Below the pieces are notes generated by a model that had not been told where the DNA came from, ran no database searches, and saw nothing but the letters and a program-made list of their open reading frames with translations. A stretch of DNA of 64,000 nucleotides from Aquatica leii (Eukaryota; Arthropoda; Insecta; Coleoptera; Lampyridae): the NCBI GenBank assembly GCA_035610365.1, contig CM069435.1:67329389-67393388 (forward strand), in the 5' to 3' direction. Of the stretch, positions 9,532-20,195 are shown in pieces. Made by a program: the position numbers and the translations under genes. Each line of letters begins with the position of its first letter. Positions within the stretch are counted from its first letter, which is position 1.

Positions 9532-12500
9532 ATGGCTCCAGCGAAAGGTAAAAATTCGAATTCCGTAGAAAATACATCAGAAAGTGTAAATAATAGTGAG
9601 GTCAGTGAAGTGTTAGATTTAGTTGCGTTACCGTTCCCTGATGCGTTAAAACTAATACCCGATTACGACGGGTCATCATCAGAATTATATTCATTTATTA
9701 AAAAATGCGAATTTGCATTAAGTTATGTACCAATTGTTGTAAAACCAGTTCTTTTGCAGGCAATAATAACTAAGTTATATAACAGAGCTTTAAACGTCGT
9801 AAAATATAAAGATATTTTAACTTGGGATGAACTAAAATTTATTTTAGAAGATAATTTTGGCGGTAAAAAAACAATTCCTTCTTTACAGTTACAGTTAAAT
9901 TCTTGTAAACAATTAAAAACCGAAGACGTAAGAACCTACAGTTTAAGACTCGAAAATTTACAATATCAATTAATAAACGCTAGCTGTTCGAATAAATCAG
10001 ACATTGAGTCTAAAGCAATTAGGGATTATATACAATCGTTAACCGTTACAATTTTTATAGAAGGCCTTCAGCAACCATTAAAGAATATAATAAAAGCTAA
10101 AAATGTAACTCAATTATCCGACGCAGTTCAAAAATCTATAGAAGAAGAGCGTATTATTCTAAGCGAAACTAATATTAGTCATAGAATTATCCCTTCTTCA
10201 AGCTGTAGTTTTTCCAGTCGGGGTAATATTCCAAATAGTAGATTTCAAAACAATTCAAACTCGTCTAATTATGTAGGTACGGTGCCCGCTATAAAGTCAG
10301 AACCAAAAATTTATATTGTTTGCAGTTATTGCAAAAAGAATGGTCATCACATAAATGATTGCCGTAAAAGAAAGTTTAATAACGATCGCCGACAATCTCA
10401 AATGAATGTAAACTTAAATTATTCTCAAAATCAAAATTTTAGACGTAATTGGAATCCTATTGAACAAAATCTTCAACATTCGACTCAACCGCATCAAATT
10501 CCTTCTACCTCCGGTCAATCCGTTTTAGTTAGAGACATTAATACAATAAGTAATAGCTCAAATACGTATTATTGTGCGACATTAACTAATAATCATTTAT
10601 CTTTGTCATCTAATAATTTTTGCAGGCCTAGCGAATTTCTTATAGACACCGGTTCAGATATAAATCTTATAAAACTTAACTCGTTACACCAAGAAACTGT
10701 GATTTTTACTAATTCTATTTCAATTAAGGGTATAAACGAACAATCTGTACCAACAATTGGCGAAACATCCGTTTTTATTAACGAACTTAATCGTACTGTT
10801 GATTTTTCGGTAGTACCTGACACGTTCCCTGTTCCTCGAGAAGGAATTTTAGGGAAACCATTTTTAACAAATAATAAACTTATAGTAAATCTTCACGATC
10901 AAATTATTTATAACTCCAAGAATATTTCAGAGAAATTTTCAATTCCTCCACGCTGTGAACGTCTTTATCAAATCTACATAGATTATCCAGATGGCGAATA
11001 TTTAGTTAATCAAGCCGAACATCCCAATTCGATTATAAATGGCAACGCACTGGTAAAGGTGGAAAACAAAAAATCTATCATACCAATCATAAATCCTAAT
11101 TCATTCGAAGTTACTTGCGATACTCTTACAATCACTGCAGAACCTCTAATTATGTCACGTTCCTTTAGCGAACAACCCAATGAATCAACATTAAATCAGA
11201 ATCTCTTAGAAAGAAAATCGAAATTAATTCAAAATCTTAGATTAGATCACTTAAACGACGAAGAAAAGACTCACGTAATTGATATATGCTCAGAATATCT
11301 AGACATTTTTGCGTTTAAATCAGAACCTCTCTCTTTAACAACAACAATTTCTCATTCAATATCTATTGGCTCATCTGAAACTACTCCAATTAATGTTAAA
11401 CCCTATCGATTACCCGAATCTCAAAGAAAGGAAATTAATAATCAAATCAATCTTATGTTAGAACAAGGTATAATCGAACCAAGTTCAAGTCCTTGGAATG
11501 CACCTTTGCTAGTAGTGCCGAAACGAAAGGACGCTTCGGGTGCAGTTAAATATCGAATTGTCGTTGATTTTCGGCAACTGAATGATAAAACCTTAGGCGA
11601 TGCATATCCGCTTCCGAATATTTCCGACATTTTTGATCAACTTGGTAAATCTAGATTTTTTACAACTTTAGATCTTGCTTCGGGATTTTATCAAATACCG
11701 CTTAATCCTAACGATTCAGAAAAAACTGCGTTTAGTACGCATTTCGGTCACTATCAATTTAAGAGAATGCCAATGGGATTAAAAGGAGCACCTGCAACTT
11801 TTCAACGTTTAATGGACCGCGTTCTAACCGGACTACAAGGTATTAAATGCTTCGTTTACCTTGACGATATTGTCGTATACGCCGTATCCTTAAGTGAACA
11901 TAAAATCAAAATTAAAGAAGTATTTTCTAGATTAAGACAACACAACTTGAAACTTCAAATTGACAAATGTGAATTTTTGCGCAAAGAAGTTAGTTATTTA
12001 GGACATTTAGTTACGGATAAAGGAATATCACCGGATCCAGCAAAAGTGAAAGCCGTATCGGAATATATTGTACCTAAAACTATCAAACAAATTAAAGCTT
12101 TTTTAGGTCTTGCTGGTTATTATCGTCGCTTTATACCAAACTTTAGTGCAATCGTCAAACCTCTTACAAAATTGCTGAAAAAAGATCAAAGTTTTGAATG
12201 GTCTCCCCTTCAACAACTAGCTTTTGAAGAAATTAAAACCTTATTAAGTAACGATCTTGTTCTGCAATACCCTGACTTTTCGAAACATTTTAATTTAACC
12301 ACAGATGCGTCAGGCTTTGCAATTGGAGCAATTTTATCGCAGGGTCCTATAAACAATGATTTGCCCGTAGCGTACGCCTCGCGGACTCTCAATCAGGCCG
12401 AGTCTCACTATAGTACCATAGAAAAAGAACTCCTGGCTATTGTTTGGGGTGTTCATCATTTTAGGCCATATCTTTACGGTAGGGAATTTTTTGTAATCAC

Positions 12501-13308
12501 GGATCATAAACCACTAATATGGCTTTTCAATACAAAAGACCCGGGATCTAGATTAATGCGTTGGAAATTAAAACTTGAAGAATATCAATACAAAATAATT
12601 CACAAACCGGGCAAACAAAATACTAATGTCGACGCTTTATTGCGTATGTATCCCATTCAAAATCGAATTTCAAATGTGCTCCAAGATCATACTTACACAG
12701 AATATCTAGAGTACATTCAAAATCATGTAGTACATAATTCAAATCTTTTAGAATATGAAGGCGATTTACTCGCGTGTGATGAAACACACAGCATCGGTCA
12801 CTGCGTTTCAAAAGATTTAGTAATGTCTCGAGGCATATCAAAAATAATAAAAGCAAAATTTAATAATGTGTCCGAATTAAAAAATCAAAACAAATATTTA
12901 CTCGAAATAGCACAACTTACCATGAACAACCGTAAAATCTATTATATTATAACTAAAAATTTATATCACCAAAAACCTACGTACGAAAACTTTTATCAAG
13001 CGTTACAAAATTTTAAAAATCTTTGCGTTTCTAATTCTGAAAAAAATATCGCAATACCGCGACTAGGTTGTGGACACGATAATTTAGAGTGGGAAACTGT
13101 ACGAACCATGTTACGTTTTATATTTAGTGACACTTCAATTAAAATTCACGTGTACTATAAAAGTCAAAATACCGAATTAACTGCCGATCAAAAATTAGAA
13201 ATAATACAAGAATCTCATAACTCGCGTATAGCAGGTCATAAAGGGGTAAAACAAACTATCAAAAGAATAAAAGAAAATTATAATTGGGTAGGATTGAAAA
13301 AGCAGTAA
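9532..13308 (+). CDS. Gag-Pol polyprotein of the Gypsy element, with embedded TARG1-like macrodomain
   Basis: This single frame of 1258 codons encodes capsid and enzymes of the retrotransposon. Residues 1-260 are Gag-like. C264-X2-C-X4-H-X4-C277 is a CCHC zinc knuckle. The retropepsin has D372-T-G-S-D and ILG at 439-441. The reverse transcriptase (about 630-810) has the first catalytic Asp at 714 (TTLDLASGF) and YLDD at 776-779. RNase H follows (Asp925 in TTDASGFAIG). Residues about 1074-1210 are a macrodomain (own entry). The integrase zinc-binding start follows (ESHNSRIAGHKGV), and the frame then stops at 13308 inside integrase because one A seems missing from an A-run; integrase continues in other frames to 14217. 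ATG 9532 is the first Met and follows a long leader. Gag and Pol are fused without a stop, unlike many Gypsy elements. Confidence 0.95.
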   Translation: MAPAKGKNSNSVENTSESVNNSEVSEVLDLVALPFPDALKLIPDYDGSSSELYSFIKKCEFALSYVPIVVKPVLLQAIITKLYNRALNVVKYKDILTWDELKFILEDNFGGKKTIPSLQLQLNSCKQLKTEDVRTYSLRLENLQYQLINASCSNKSDIESKAIRDYIQSLTVTIFIEGLQQPLKNIIKAKNVTQLSDAVQKSIEEERIILSETNISHRIIPSSSCSFSSRGNIPNSRFQNNSNSSNYVGTVPAIKSEPKIYIVCSYCKKNGHHINDCRKRKFNNDRRQSQMNVNLNYSQNQNFRRNWNPIEQNLQHSTQPHQIPSTSGQSVLVRDINTISNSSNTYYCATLTNNHLSLSSNNFCRPSEFLIDTGSDINLIKLNSLHQETVIFTNSISIKGINEQSVPTIGETSVFINELNRTVDFSVVPDTFPVPREGILGKPFLTNNKLIVNLHDQIIYNSKNISEKFSIPPRCERLYQIYIDYPDGEYLVNQAEHPNSIINGNALVKVENKKSIIPIINPNSFEVTCDTLTITAEPLIMSRSFSEQPNESTLNQNLLERKSKLIQNLRLDHLNDEEKTHVIDICSEYLDIFAFKSEPLSLTTTISHSISIGSSETTPINVKPYRLPESQRKEINNQINLMLEQGIIEPSSSPWNAPLLVVPKRKDASGAVKYRIVVDFRQLNDKTLGDAYPLPNISDIFDQLGKSRFFTTLDLASGFYQIPLNPNDSEKTAFSTHFGHYQFKRMPMGLKGAPATFQRLMDRVLTGLQGIKCFVYLDDIVVYAVSLSEHKIKIKEVFSRLRQHNLKLQIDKCEFLRKEVSYLGHLVTDKGISPDPAKVKAVSEYIVPKTIKQIKAFLGLAGYYRRFIPNFSAIVKPLTKLLKKDQSFEWSPLQQLAFEEIKTLLSNDLVLQYPDFSKHFNLTTDASGFAIGAILSQGPINNDLPVAYASRTLNQAESHYSTIEKELLAIVWGVHHFRPYLYGREFFVITDHKPLIWLFNTKDPGSRLMRWKLKLEEYQYKIIHKPGKQNTNVDALLRMYPIQNRISNVLQDHTYTEYLEYIQNHVVHNSNLLEYEGDLLACDETHSIGHCVSKDLVMSRGISKIIKAKFNNVSELKNQNKYLLEIAQLTMNNRKIYYIITKNLYHQKPTYENFYQALQNFKNLCVSNSEKNIAIPRLGCGHDNLEWETVRTMLRFIFSDTSIKIHVYYKSQNTELTADQKLEIIQESHNSRIAGHKGVKQTIKRIKENYNWVGLKKQ
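12751..13161 (+). other. TARG1/OARD1-like macrodomain within Pol (residues about 1074-1210)
   Basis: Between RNase H and integrase the polyprotein reads EGDLLACDETHSIGHCVS, IYYIITKNLYHQKPTYENF, and IAIPRLGCGHDNLEWETV. This matches the layout of TARG1 (OARD1/C6orf130), a macrodomain enzyme that removes ADP-ribose from acidic residues and deacylates O-acetyl-ADP-ribose. In human TARG1 a Lys in the ITK segment and an Asp in the GCG-x-D segment are the catalytic pair. The equivalents here are Lys1142 and Asp1183, both present. The glycine-rich loop is altered (MSRGI where TARG1 has MGAGI). The domain is about 135 residues, close to the family's usual 150, and has no stop or frame break. Identification is by recall of the family pattern; activity is inferred. 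Confidence 0.88.
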
Positions 13309-14217
13309 AACGATACAGAAAATCCTGCCAAACTTGTCAAAAGGTTAAAACAAAATTATAACAATGAGACAACCGATGGTCATAACAACAACATCATCTG
13401 AACCGTTTAAACGTATTTTCATGGACATTGTAGGTCCTTTGCCCGAGTCTTACAATCAAAACAAGTATGTATTAACCGTTCAAGACGACCTTACAAAATT
13501 TTCATTTGCTTTTCCAATATTGTCTCAAGATAGCAAAACAGTCGCCCGTGTATTTGTTGAGAACGTAATCTGTTACTTCGGAATTCCCGATTCATTAGTA
13601 ACGGATCAAGGAACGAATTTTTAAGTACACTCTTTGTTAATGTATGCAAATTACTGCATATCAAAAATAACCACACAGGTGCTTATCATCCACAAAGTAA
13701 TGGATCCCTCGAAAGAAGCCATCGTACCTTAATTGAATATGTTAGATCTTTCATTGATAAAGATATACAAAATTGGGATTCTTTAATTCCTTACGCAATG
13801 CTTTCTTATAATACTTCAGTTCACAATACAACTAATTACACACCATTTGAGCTTATGTTCGGTAGAAAATTTCCAACCCCATCAATTTTTAATAAAGTCA
13901 CACCTCTTTACAATTACGACGATTATTCATCGCAAATTAAACAAAATTTCCAAAAAACTTGGCAAATCGCTAAAGAAACCATTCAAAAAACTAAAATGAT
14001 TAATAAAATAAAATACGATTCGAACAGCCATGCACAAAATATTCACGTAGGTGATCAAGTAATTATTAAAAATCATTTATCCAAAAATAAGTTAGATTCG
14101 AACTGGTTAGGTCCTTACGTAGTTCAAGAATTAGGAGAAAATGAAAATATTATTATTAACAAAAACAACAAACCATATTGTATTCATAAGAATGAAGTAA
14201 GAATCTTCTATAATTGA
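13302..14217 (+). pseudogene. Integrase remainder of the Gypsy element, split over three frames
   Basis: After the stop at 13308 the integrase continues in three successive frames: 13302 to about 13350 (the CC half of the zinc finger, CQTCQK), about 13345-13624 (core, MDIVGPLPES with the first Asp and VTDQGTNF with the second), and 13621-14217 (AYHPQSNGSLERSHRTL with the catalytic Glu, then the C-terminal domain with GDQVIIKNHL and NWLGPYVV). Every switch is a shift by one missing base, each in or beside an A or T run, and the three together restore the first frame. All three catalytic acidic residues (D, D, E) are therefore still encoded. No env follows. Either the element is inactivated or the runs are miscounted in the assembly. 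Confidence 0.85.
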
Positions 14218-14587
14218 TTTTAGTTGAATTCGTTTACTAATACTCGCGATCAAATCTAAATTATTCTTAAGACATCTTTGCTTGCGAAAAGCTCTGTTTA
14301 TATGACAAGTTTAAATCGCCTAATAGCAAACGTCTGGTTCTAATTAATTTTAATTGTTTTAATAATCGTACAATTTATTTAAAATATCAATAATTGTCAA
14401 CCATCGTAAAACCTTACATTGTCTTTAGTGCTTAAGTATGTTGTATTCTGTAATTAATTATTTGAAATTTTAAATTAATCTGTTAATTGATATATAATGT
14501 CAACTGCATAACCTGTAGGTATTTTGTTAGTTAGAATTAGCGATTAAGTAATCCAACAATGTATTATTCTGATTACTTAATTTCTTT
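14218..14587 (+). other. 3' untranslated part of the Gypsy element
   Basis: AT-rich and without an open frame; it lies between the integrase stop and the polypurine tract. No env-like gene is present. Confidence 0.7.
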
Positions 14588-14596
14588 GGGGAAAGG
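14588..14596 (+). other. Polypurine tract
   Basis: GGGGAAAGG abuts the 3' LTR start at 14597. This is the expected primer site for plus-strand DNA synthesis. Confidence 0.85.
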
Positions 14597-14887
14597 TGTT
14601 ATATTCCTATATTAATGTTACAGCTAGTTTGCAAGTTGCAACTTGTTCGTTTAAAATGTACCTATTGCTTTTGTACTTTTTCTTAGAATTATACGGTACC
14701 TGAAAAGGTATAAAACGGGTTGCGACAAAATCAGAAGGGTAGTTAAGTTAAGATATTTGTTTTGTTTGGTAAAGATCCATGTAAATATTGTAAAATAAAA
14801 TCATCATACTTCTTCAAGTGTTATTTGATACAGTATTACAAATCATATTTATTCGAACCTAGTTACGTGTTTGTGAGGTGCGTAACA
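14597..14887 (+). repeat. 3' LTR of the Gypsy element
   Basis: It is 291 bp with TG...CA ends and is identical by eye to 8895-9185. It is followed at once by the GTAAT duplication. Confidence 0.95.
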
Positions 14888-14892
14888 GTAAT
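14888..14892 (+). repeat. Target-site duplication of the Gypsy element, right copy (GTAAT)
   Basis: Matches 8890-8894. Confidence 0.9.
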
Positions 14893-15306
14893 ATAATATA
14901 CCAATAATGGTACTTACGTAGTTTTGAATTAAAAACACTTTCGGTACTGTTTATTGGATAATGATAATGGACTATGTGTCTTATAAAAATCTTGTAAAAT
15001 GCACTTCTTCTGTTGCTGTTTGAACGTATAGATTAACATTGTAGTGTAGTTTTAGAAATTCACACTTGTAACCATAGTTTCAAGACTGTTACACACGAAA
15101 CCGAAATGAAGGTTTTAATGTCACTAAATTGACACTGTAGTTACATAAGGGTTTAAGAAAAACTTACTTATAACCATAGTTGTAAAATGGTTATTTCTGT
15201 AATGGATAGCTGCTACGTTACTGCAACGGTTAATTTACCATGGTGCCAATGTTACTAATTTACAACTGGTTACAACGTAACCACGGTTACAAAATGTTGC
15301 TTGGGA
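14893..15306 (+). mobile_element. Hairpin-rich inverted-repeat element, right part
   Basis: This continues the element interrupted at 8894. It carries the same GTTAC/GTAAC hairpin-like motifs (for example GGTTACAACGTAACC near 15267) and ends TGTTGCTTGGGA, the imperfect inverse of the start at 7828. Confidence 0.5.
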
Positions 15307-15621
15307 TTATTACGCTTTTTAATAAATAACACAAAAACAAATGAATCATGAAAATGTCAGTAACTAAAATATTTAAATATAACAAGAGACATGAAACGTT
15401 TGAAAAACACTTGACAAATGACATTAGTTTATTGCGGGCTCTGGAAATGTCGACTGCGACTTATGACAAAATATCAGCTTATGTGTTAACAAGAAGACGA
15501 GAATTATCCAGAATCAAAATCGTGTTAATAATCAAAATTCTGTTGAAACTTAAACGTTAGAATTTATTTAATAGATCAAAATGTAAAAATTAAAAATGGT
15601 AAAGATACAAGATATAAATGC

Positions 15622-15745
15622 GCTTTCCGTTCAAATTATTGTGTTCAAGATTCTCTGCGTTCAAACGTCTCTACGTTCAAACGTCTTGCGTTCAAAAATC
15701 TTTGCGTTCAAACGGCCGTGTTCAATCGGTAACGTTCAAACAGGC
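15622..15745 (+). repeat. Short interspersed GTTCAAA minisatellite
   Basis: The phrase CGTTCAAA, or a close variant, recurs about every 14-20 bp, some nine times (for example GCGTTCAAACGTCTCT and ACGTTCAAACGTC). It overlaps a short frame that I do not regard as coding. Confidence 0.65.
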
Positions 15746-18700
15746 CATTCCTTAAAAAAACTTAATAATACAATAGAAATTTTCCGCAAGCTTATTATTT
15801 AGCGTTATTATTTAGCTATTTACCTATTGTTAGAAAGTTTAGTTAAAGAAAATATTGGATATCATTAAATTGTTGGTTTAAATTTAAGAGTTATATGTAA
15901 CGAAAAAAAGTGATTGAAAAAAAATAAATAAATGTTATATTTTTTTATTAAGAAAAAAAGACTAGGATTTATGTACTACATTTAGTAAAAAGTATAAAAA
16001 ATACTTTAGTAGCTCACGATACTTATGTTGAGCAAAAATGAATTTTTAGAAATTGTTAAACCTGTATGCCATGTTAACAGATTTGCTACTTTACGTTCAA
16101 ACATGAATATATAATATAAAATATTGATAAATCATTTTTATAAAAACCAAATGTAAATACCGAGACTCTCGCAAAAGTTGTTGATGGAGAACGTAATAGT
16201 CAAAACAAAATCATCATTCAAATGACACTGTACACTACTCTATTACTGTCAAGTTTTTTAGCATTTTAAATTCTTTTGACGCTTACCCTTCAGCAAATAA
16301 TATGTAGCAATAAAAATTAGAATACGACTTTTTAGAAAAATTACAATATTAATGTTTTTTTTCTATTTTATTCTTGTTGTTTTTTTTTTAATTCGATGTT
16401 TGATAAAAAATATCTTTGTTTGCACTATAAAACACTTATCAAGCAGTGTTCTGTGTATGTCTTATGCAATAAAACAGACGTTAACAATACAAACAATGAT
16501 TTACTTTTGTCTCTATTTTTTTTAAATTAATACTTTAAATTTGTTTGATTAGAAAAAATATATCTGCTTTTTTAGCAGTTTGGTAAGCTTTAGAATGGCC
16601 AGGAAATTTAATATGTAACTATAGGGTAACAAGTAAAGAATTTGTAAGGTGTGGCGCTAGCAAAGTTTTCTCTTAAGAAATGCACTTTTGCAGATACAAA
16701 CAACTTTAACTCTTTTGAATATAAATTTCTTTGATCAAAGTTGGAGTAGAATGTTTAAAGACAAATGCCTGGTGTCATGGCACACTCAGAAATAAATTAA
16801 ATTTAAAATGACTGAACCTCGCAGCAATGCAAACAAAAAAAGACAGTACTTGCTAAACTAAAATGTAAGAAATTAAAACCGGTACAATGTGTAATAAATT
16901 ACATTACTGTTTGGTGTTTTAAATAATGTAATTTAAAGTATTTGTAAATACAATTATAATAAACGCAAAAAATTTTTTTTTATAAAAATTTGTTTGAAAA
17001 AAGTAAATAAAATACCAGTTTAAAAAAATATAAATTTTTGCAAAAAATTAATATAAAAAAACTAAAACGTTAAAATTTTGACGTAACATACAAACAGGGC
17101 AATGCTAAATTTATGAATTATTTGCTAATTCTACATTGTTTAGGTTATTATCATAGCTTACTTACAGTGTTTATTATTATTATTAATATTATTATTTGTT
17201 TTGTTATTTTTCTTTATTGTTGTCATTAAAGTTAAAAAAATTTTAATTTTTAAAATAAATATTCATTAAAATAATTTTATTTTTATCATAATTAAAACTT
17301 TTGTTAATTTAAGAATAATAACTTGCACCTTCATTAGACACTTTTTTAAACTCACTTTAAAGTTAAAATTTGCACCTTTTTTACAATTAGAATATTTTTT
17401 TTAATTAGTTACAAAATGCGCAATTTTTTATTTAAAAACCGGTTGTTTTATTCCTCAGATTGCAAAAACCACTAATGACTTCTCAGAAAAATTCTTATAC
17501 CTTTTATGCAACTTTCTTAGTCAAACAAATGTATAAAGCGTATTTTAAATTGGTACAAGTTTCAGAATAAAAATTTGTAGTATTAGAGTCACTAAGGCAA
17601 CTCCTAATTTTTTTTTTAAATAATATTATCTTAAACTTAATTAATAGTAACAAATACTAATGCTTATTTAAATAAAATTTTTTGTATAACACTGATATAT
17701 TGCAATAACGTTTTATTTATATTAAATACACCAATCTGATATAAAAAATATGAAAATAATTTATTAGATTTACTAAAGAATAAATTAAATTAAAATAAAT
17801 TAAACTAGAAATGTACAAGCGTAACTGTCACATTTAAGTTGAAATTGTTTTATAAATACTACGACGTGTATACAAAAGTATACAACGGCTTTAATCATAC
17901 GAAACAACTTCCACACAATACATTTAAAGCGACAACCGAAAAAGGAAACTTCACCTACAAAAATAACCGTTAGCTACTGAAACAAAAGAGCTAGTAAGAA
18001 AACTATTCTACGGAACAATATTTCTTACGTTCTACACATTCCATTATTCGCAAAAAATCAAAGTAAATCTTTTAGAAAAATTTCCAAGTTAACAAAAAGC
18101 TTTTTGTGACTTAAAAATAATCGATAAAGCATAAATCCACGAAATACATTCACTAATGACAACAATTTTTTAAATAACGTAGATGTGTTTGAATAAATGT
18201 TACGAATCCTACGAAAAACTGTTTTGTGTAATAAAAGTGTTTGATGTTTGAAACTTCTTCAACTTAACGTTAATTAAAGATTTTGACGCGATATATGAAA
18301 AACCAACTTTCAACATTTTTTCATATAAATACATTTTTAGCTCTTTGAATGAACTTTATTTAAGAAAAACGTACAAAAATTTTAAATCAGATAAGATTTA
18401 TACAAAAAAACCAAAAAGTAATAGCAATTTTAGTTGCTAGCTAGAATTCATTTAACAACTATACAGAAAAAAAATAATTTCTGATAAAAACATTGATGCA
18501 TTAAAATTATTTTCTAGGAATTTACAAGATTATGCAATTAATTTAAGTCAAATTAGTTTATGCTATACTAAATATAGATATAGATAATTATAAAAAAATT
18601 AAAAGTTTTATTACTAATACTGAATATAAAGTTTATATTAACAAAGTATACTAATTTCAGACTTAAATTAGTTCTTATGAGAAGTATTTTTTTCTAAATT

Positions 18701-19312
18701 ATCGGGAAAAGTTGTAAACCACAAAATCATGAAATATTTAAACAAAAACAAAATAATATACAATAAACAATAAAAGTACTTGAAAAAAAACTGGTACTCA
18801 AACAGCAATAAATAATATTATTGAAACATTCTCCAAGTTCAAAAATATTCGAAACGGTTTAAAAAGCGAGCAGAATGTTTTAGTCAAAAATAAGGTAAAA
18901 ACATAACTTGCCAGCTTTAAAAAAGAATTTGCGGTATTAAATAAATAAGTGCATACTCGGTACTTTAACAAGTGTTTATAAATAAATGTAATTTAATATC
19001 TTACCTCTGGACGATGTAAATATATGTATATTTATATATATAAACTTAGTAAATGTTTATTTTTATTATCTAGTTAGCTATAATTTTATTAGTTACTTGT
19101 GTTTTAGTTTTAGTAAAAATTATTTAAATTATATTTGTGTAAATAGTTCAAATAAATTAAGCTGTAAGTTTGCAAGAATTGGTATGAAGTGATATTTTTA
19201 CGTTTTGGTAATTTAATATTGCTTCTCTGATAACTTTGCTTGTGTTTGCTTATAAACTATTTAATCACAATTACCTTGTTTCAGTTCTTTAAATTGTGTT
19301 TCCTTCGATCGT
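15746..19312. other. AT-rich non-coding stretch
   Basis: No open frame with coding character, splice-bounded exon or recognisable transposon protein was seen in these 3.5 kb. It is dominated by A- and T-runs. Probably intergenic or intronic. Confidence 0.45.
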
Positions 19313-19445
19313 CTGTTAATAGCAATATTAACGTATAATAATGTACCAAAAATAGATCGTTAATGACCCCTATTAATGAACGATTTTGAACCAATGAATG
19401 AATTTCTATTAATAAACGGTTTTACCTCGCAACCAATAAAATCGT
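19313..19445 (+). repeat. Direct repeat unit, copy A
   Basis: The run from CTGTTAATAGCAATATTAACG to ACCAATAAAATCG matches a second copy starting near 19679, which is split by the LINE and resumes at 24356. Shared phrases include ATTAACGTATAATA and GAATTTCTATTA. The starts are about 366 bp apart. Confidence 0.7.
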
Positions 19446-19678
19446 TAGCAACCACAGATTTACCAATATTGCGCGACTACTAGATATAACAACGGGTTAC
19501 GTATACTTTAGTTTCCTTATAATTTCACACGTTTTACTGGCGTACGATCAACGGAAAAATTTTAAAACTAACTTGTTTGTTAATTGGCGACAAATAATCT
19601 TGACAATAATAACGCGTTCGCTCGTTACACTCGCTAACGGAGTTAAATGTCTCAATTATTAATCGCTATGATTAACAT

Positions 19679-19719
19679 TTGTTAATACTCATATTAACGT
19701 ATAATATATTAAAAGTAGA
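19679..19719 (+). repeat. Direct repeat unit, copy B, left piece with the LINE target duplication
   Basis: This piece (TTGTTAATACTCATATTAACG and on) is the start of copy B. Its last 16 bases (19704-19719, ATATATTAAAAGTAGA) are repeated perfectly at 24340-24355 and are the target-site duplication of the LINE. Confidence 0.8.
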
Positions 19720-20195
19720 GTGTCGTGTTTTGAAGGTGATTGAGTGAGGACGTGTGTAATAGTAGTGCGGAGTTTTGGGTAATTTAAAGTGATTTACAGC
19801 AATTAACTTACGTGGGCGTGGTGAGGAAAGTGAAGTGAAGAAAGGATTAGAAGTACAATTGTAATGTGAGTAGTAGATAAGTACATTAAATTATGGATAA
19901 GAAGATATAGGAGGCTCAGATAACGTGTGCGAATGCGAGCGAATATCGCGGACTTGTTTAAAGGTCAAGCGCGCGCTTGTGATAACAGTGAAATACAAAC
20001 GTTTATTTATATACTTTTCTAATATTTGTGGCGGGCGTTATTTAAATACAGGTAGAAAAAATCATAGTAACAAAAAAATTTTAAAATTAATAAAGAAAAA
20101 AAAATTAAATAAATAACTAAATTTAAAAAAAAATAAATAAATAAATAAAAAAAAAATAAATAAAAAATAATAACTAATAACAAAAGGGGAAAGAG
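19720..20195 (+). other. 5' UTR of the LINE
   Basis: It holds a GC-richer start (GTGTCGTGTTTTGAAGG) and then an A-rich tract with AAAT-type simple repeats (about 20105-20170) just before ORF1. LINE promoters are internal and would lie here; no motif is identified. Confidence 0.6.

Larger units (their letters stand above)
8895..14887 (+). mobile_element. Ty3/Gypsy LTR retrotransposon, complete, with a macrodomain in pol
   Basis: This is a 5993-bp element bounded by two 291-bp LTRs that look identical by eye and by a GTAAT target duplication. In order it has the 5' LTR, a primer-binding-site-like sequence just inside it, one gag-pol reading frame (protease, reverse transcriptase, RNase H, macrodomain, integrase), a polypurine tract and the 3' LTR. 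The domain order RT-RH-IN and the YLDD motif fit Ty3/Gypsy. No env-like frame follows integrase. Identical LTRs imply a recent insertion, since the two LTRs are copied identical at insertion and then diverge. The integrase part holds three single-base frame breaks. The element sits inside an older repeat (7828-15306). Confidence 0.95.

Noticed and set aside
13306-13308. Programmed frameshift or stop readthrough in integrase
   Set aside because: Three separate one-base shifts within integrase are not a known programme; lesions or run-length errors are simpler.
14218-14587. Possible env gene of the Gypsy element
   Set aside because: Only 370 bp without an open frame lie between integrase and the polypurine tract.
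15348-15802. Two frames of 68-70 codons
   Set aside because: No recognisable motif; one runs through a minisatellite.
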